Positions 7,432 to 7,970 of a DNA stretch of 7,970 nt are shown here, one piece after another; position 1 is the first letter of the stretch, and each line of letters starts with the position of its first letter. The stretch is from DATLBY01 sp035526665 (GTDB taxonomy: Bacteria > Acidobacteriota > Terriglobia > Bryobacterales > Bryobacteraceae): positions 1 to 7,970 of the forward strand of contig DATLBY010000099.1 in assembly GCA_035526665.1 (NCBI GenBank). The letters are read 5' to 3'. The position numbers were made by a program, and so were the translations under genes. The notes under the pieces are model-generated. The model saw nothing but the letters and a program-made list of their open reading frames with translations. It had not been told where the DNA came from and did not search any database.

Positions 7432-7970
7432 ATGTTGTTTTCCGCCGTTCCGCCCCCGCCGGTTAGCTATGGCCGGCAGATCGCATCGATTTTCGCGCTG
7501 CACTGCAACGGCTGTCACGGCGATTCAGGCGGTCTGAGCACACGCAGCTATGCCGATTTGATGAAGGGCGGTAATCTTGGGAAAGTGGTCGTTACCGGCG
7601 ATCCGGAACGCAGCCTGCTTGTCCACTTTCTTGATGGACGCCGGGGTGAAGCGCATCGCATGCCGCAAGGCGGCCGCTCACTTTCAGCTGAACAGATCGG
7701 AATCATCCGCCGCTGGATTGCCGAAGGAGCTAAACAGGATTCGGCCGCCCCGCCGAAATATTCCGTCCGTATTAAGGGTAAATTTGGGTCTGATAAGGCC
7801 ATGCGCATCTTCTGCCGCGTGCATACGGAATCGTATCTGATCCTTACGGTTCGGCATCCAGCCACCCGGACAACTCTATTAACCGAAGTCGCGTCGCTGA
7901 AATCGCCTAAGCAAGCGGGCGATGCGGGAGAACCGGGAGAGCTAATCTGGTGGGACATTCATGCAGGAGA
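7432..7970 (+). CDS. PSCyt1-like cytochrome c domain protein (N-terminal part; continues past right edge)
   Basis: The frame is open for 179 codons plus two bases. It begins 3 bases after the receptor stop, in the same frame, so the start cannot lie further upstream than 7432; TTG at 7435 is the only close alternative. Residues about 12-103 match the Planctomycete-type cytochrome c (PSCyt1) pattern: CNGCH haem-attachment motif at 25-29 (bases 7504-7518), GGLSTRSYADLMKGG, VVVTGDPERSLLV, probable axial ligand Met77 in HRMPQGG, and LSAEQIGIIRRWIAEGA. From about 107 a beta-rich stretch begins (KYSVRIKG...MRIFCRVHTESYLILTVRHP...LIWWDIHAG) that I do not recognise. Haem attachment requires export, yet only 24 residues precede the motif and no convincing signal peptide is visible; MLFSAV is too short. 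No Shine-Dalgarno is seen, so translation probably depends on coupling to the receptor. The role is unknown; electron transfer or envelope-associated redox chemistry is inferred. Confidence 0.85.
   Translation, partial: MLFSAVPPPPVSYGRQIASIFALHCNGCHGDSGGLSTRSYADLMKGGNLGKVVVTGDPERSLLVHFLDGRRGEAHRMPQGGRSLSAEQIGIIRRWIAEGAKQDSAAPPKYSVRIKGKFGSDKAMRIFCRVHTESYLILTVRHPATRTTLLTEVASLKSPKQAGDAGEPGELIWWDIHAG

Noticed and set aside
7548..7958. A 136-codon minus-strand frame, and a plus-strand frame at 7577-7840, at the right end
   Set aside because: Both overlap the cytochrome frame beginning at 7432, which carries CxxCH and the MPxGG ligand motif; the others lack any motif.

Overview
The window is one gene-dense stretch of GC-rich bacterial DNA with all five coding regions on the + strand. 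The style suggests an acidobacterium of the Bryobacterales / Candidatus Solibacter kind. The grounds are two Oar-like TonB-dependent receptors (at least one with an N-terminal carboxypeptidase-regulatory-like domain), an exported beta-propeller, and a Planctomycete/Acidobacteria-type cytochrome c (PSCyt1) domain. This assignment is inference from gene families; there is no rRNA or other marker in the window.

Layout: (1) 1-789, the C-terminal end of an outer-membrane TonB-dependent receptor that begins before the window. (2) 789-3011, a secreted 740-residue protein with a beta-rich N-terminal half and an alpha/alpha-toroid-like C-terminal half, resembling the PcRGLX/YetA (exo-rhamnogalacturonan lyase-like) architecture. 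(3) 3041-4195, an exported beta-propeller of the YncE/YVTN kind in which seven blades can be read. (4) 4213-7428, a complete 1071-residue TonB-dependent receptor. (5) 7432 to the right edge, the N-terminal part of a protein opening with a PSCyt1-like single-haem cytochrome c domain, followed by a domain I do not recognise.

The spacings are a 1-base overlap (TAATG), then gaps of 29, 17 and 3 bases. No terminator-like hairpin is visible between genes, so the five are probably co-transcribed, with translational coupling at the first and last junctions. A plausible reading is an envelope-located carbohydrate-use unit: two receptors import glycan fragments, the PcRGLX-like protein cuts a glycan outside the cytoplasm, and the propeller and cytochrome have unknown accessory roles. 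No SusD-like lipoprotein is present in the window. The substrate cannot be determined from sequence alone.

There are no RNA genes, insertion sequences, CRISPR arrays or long repeats that I can support, and no non-coding stretch longer than 29 bases.
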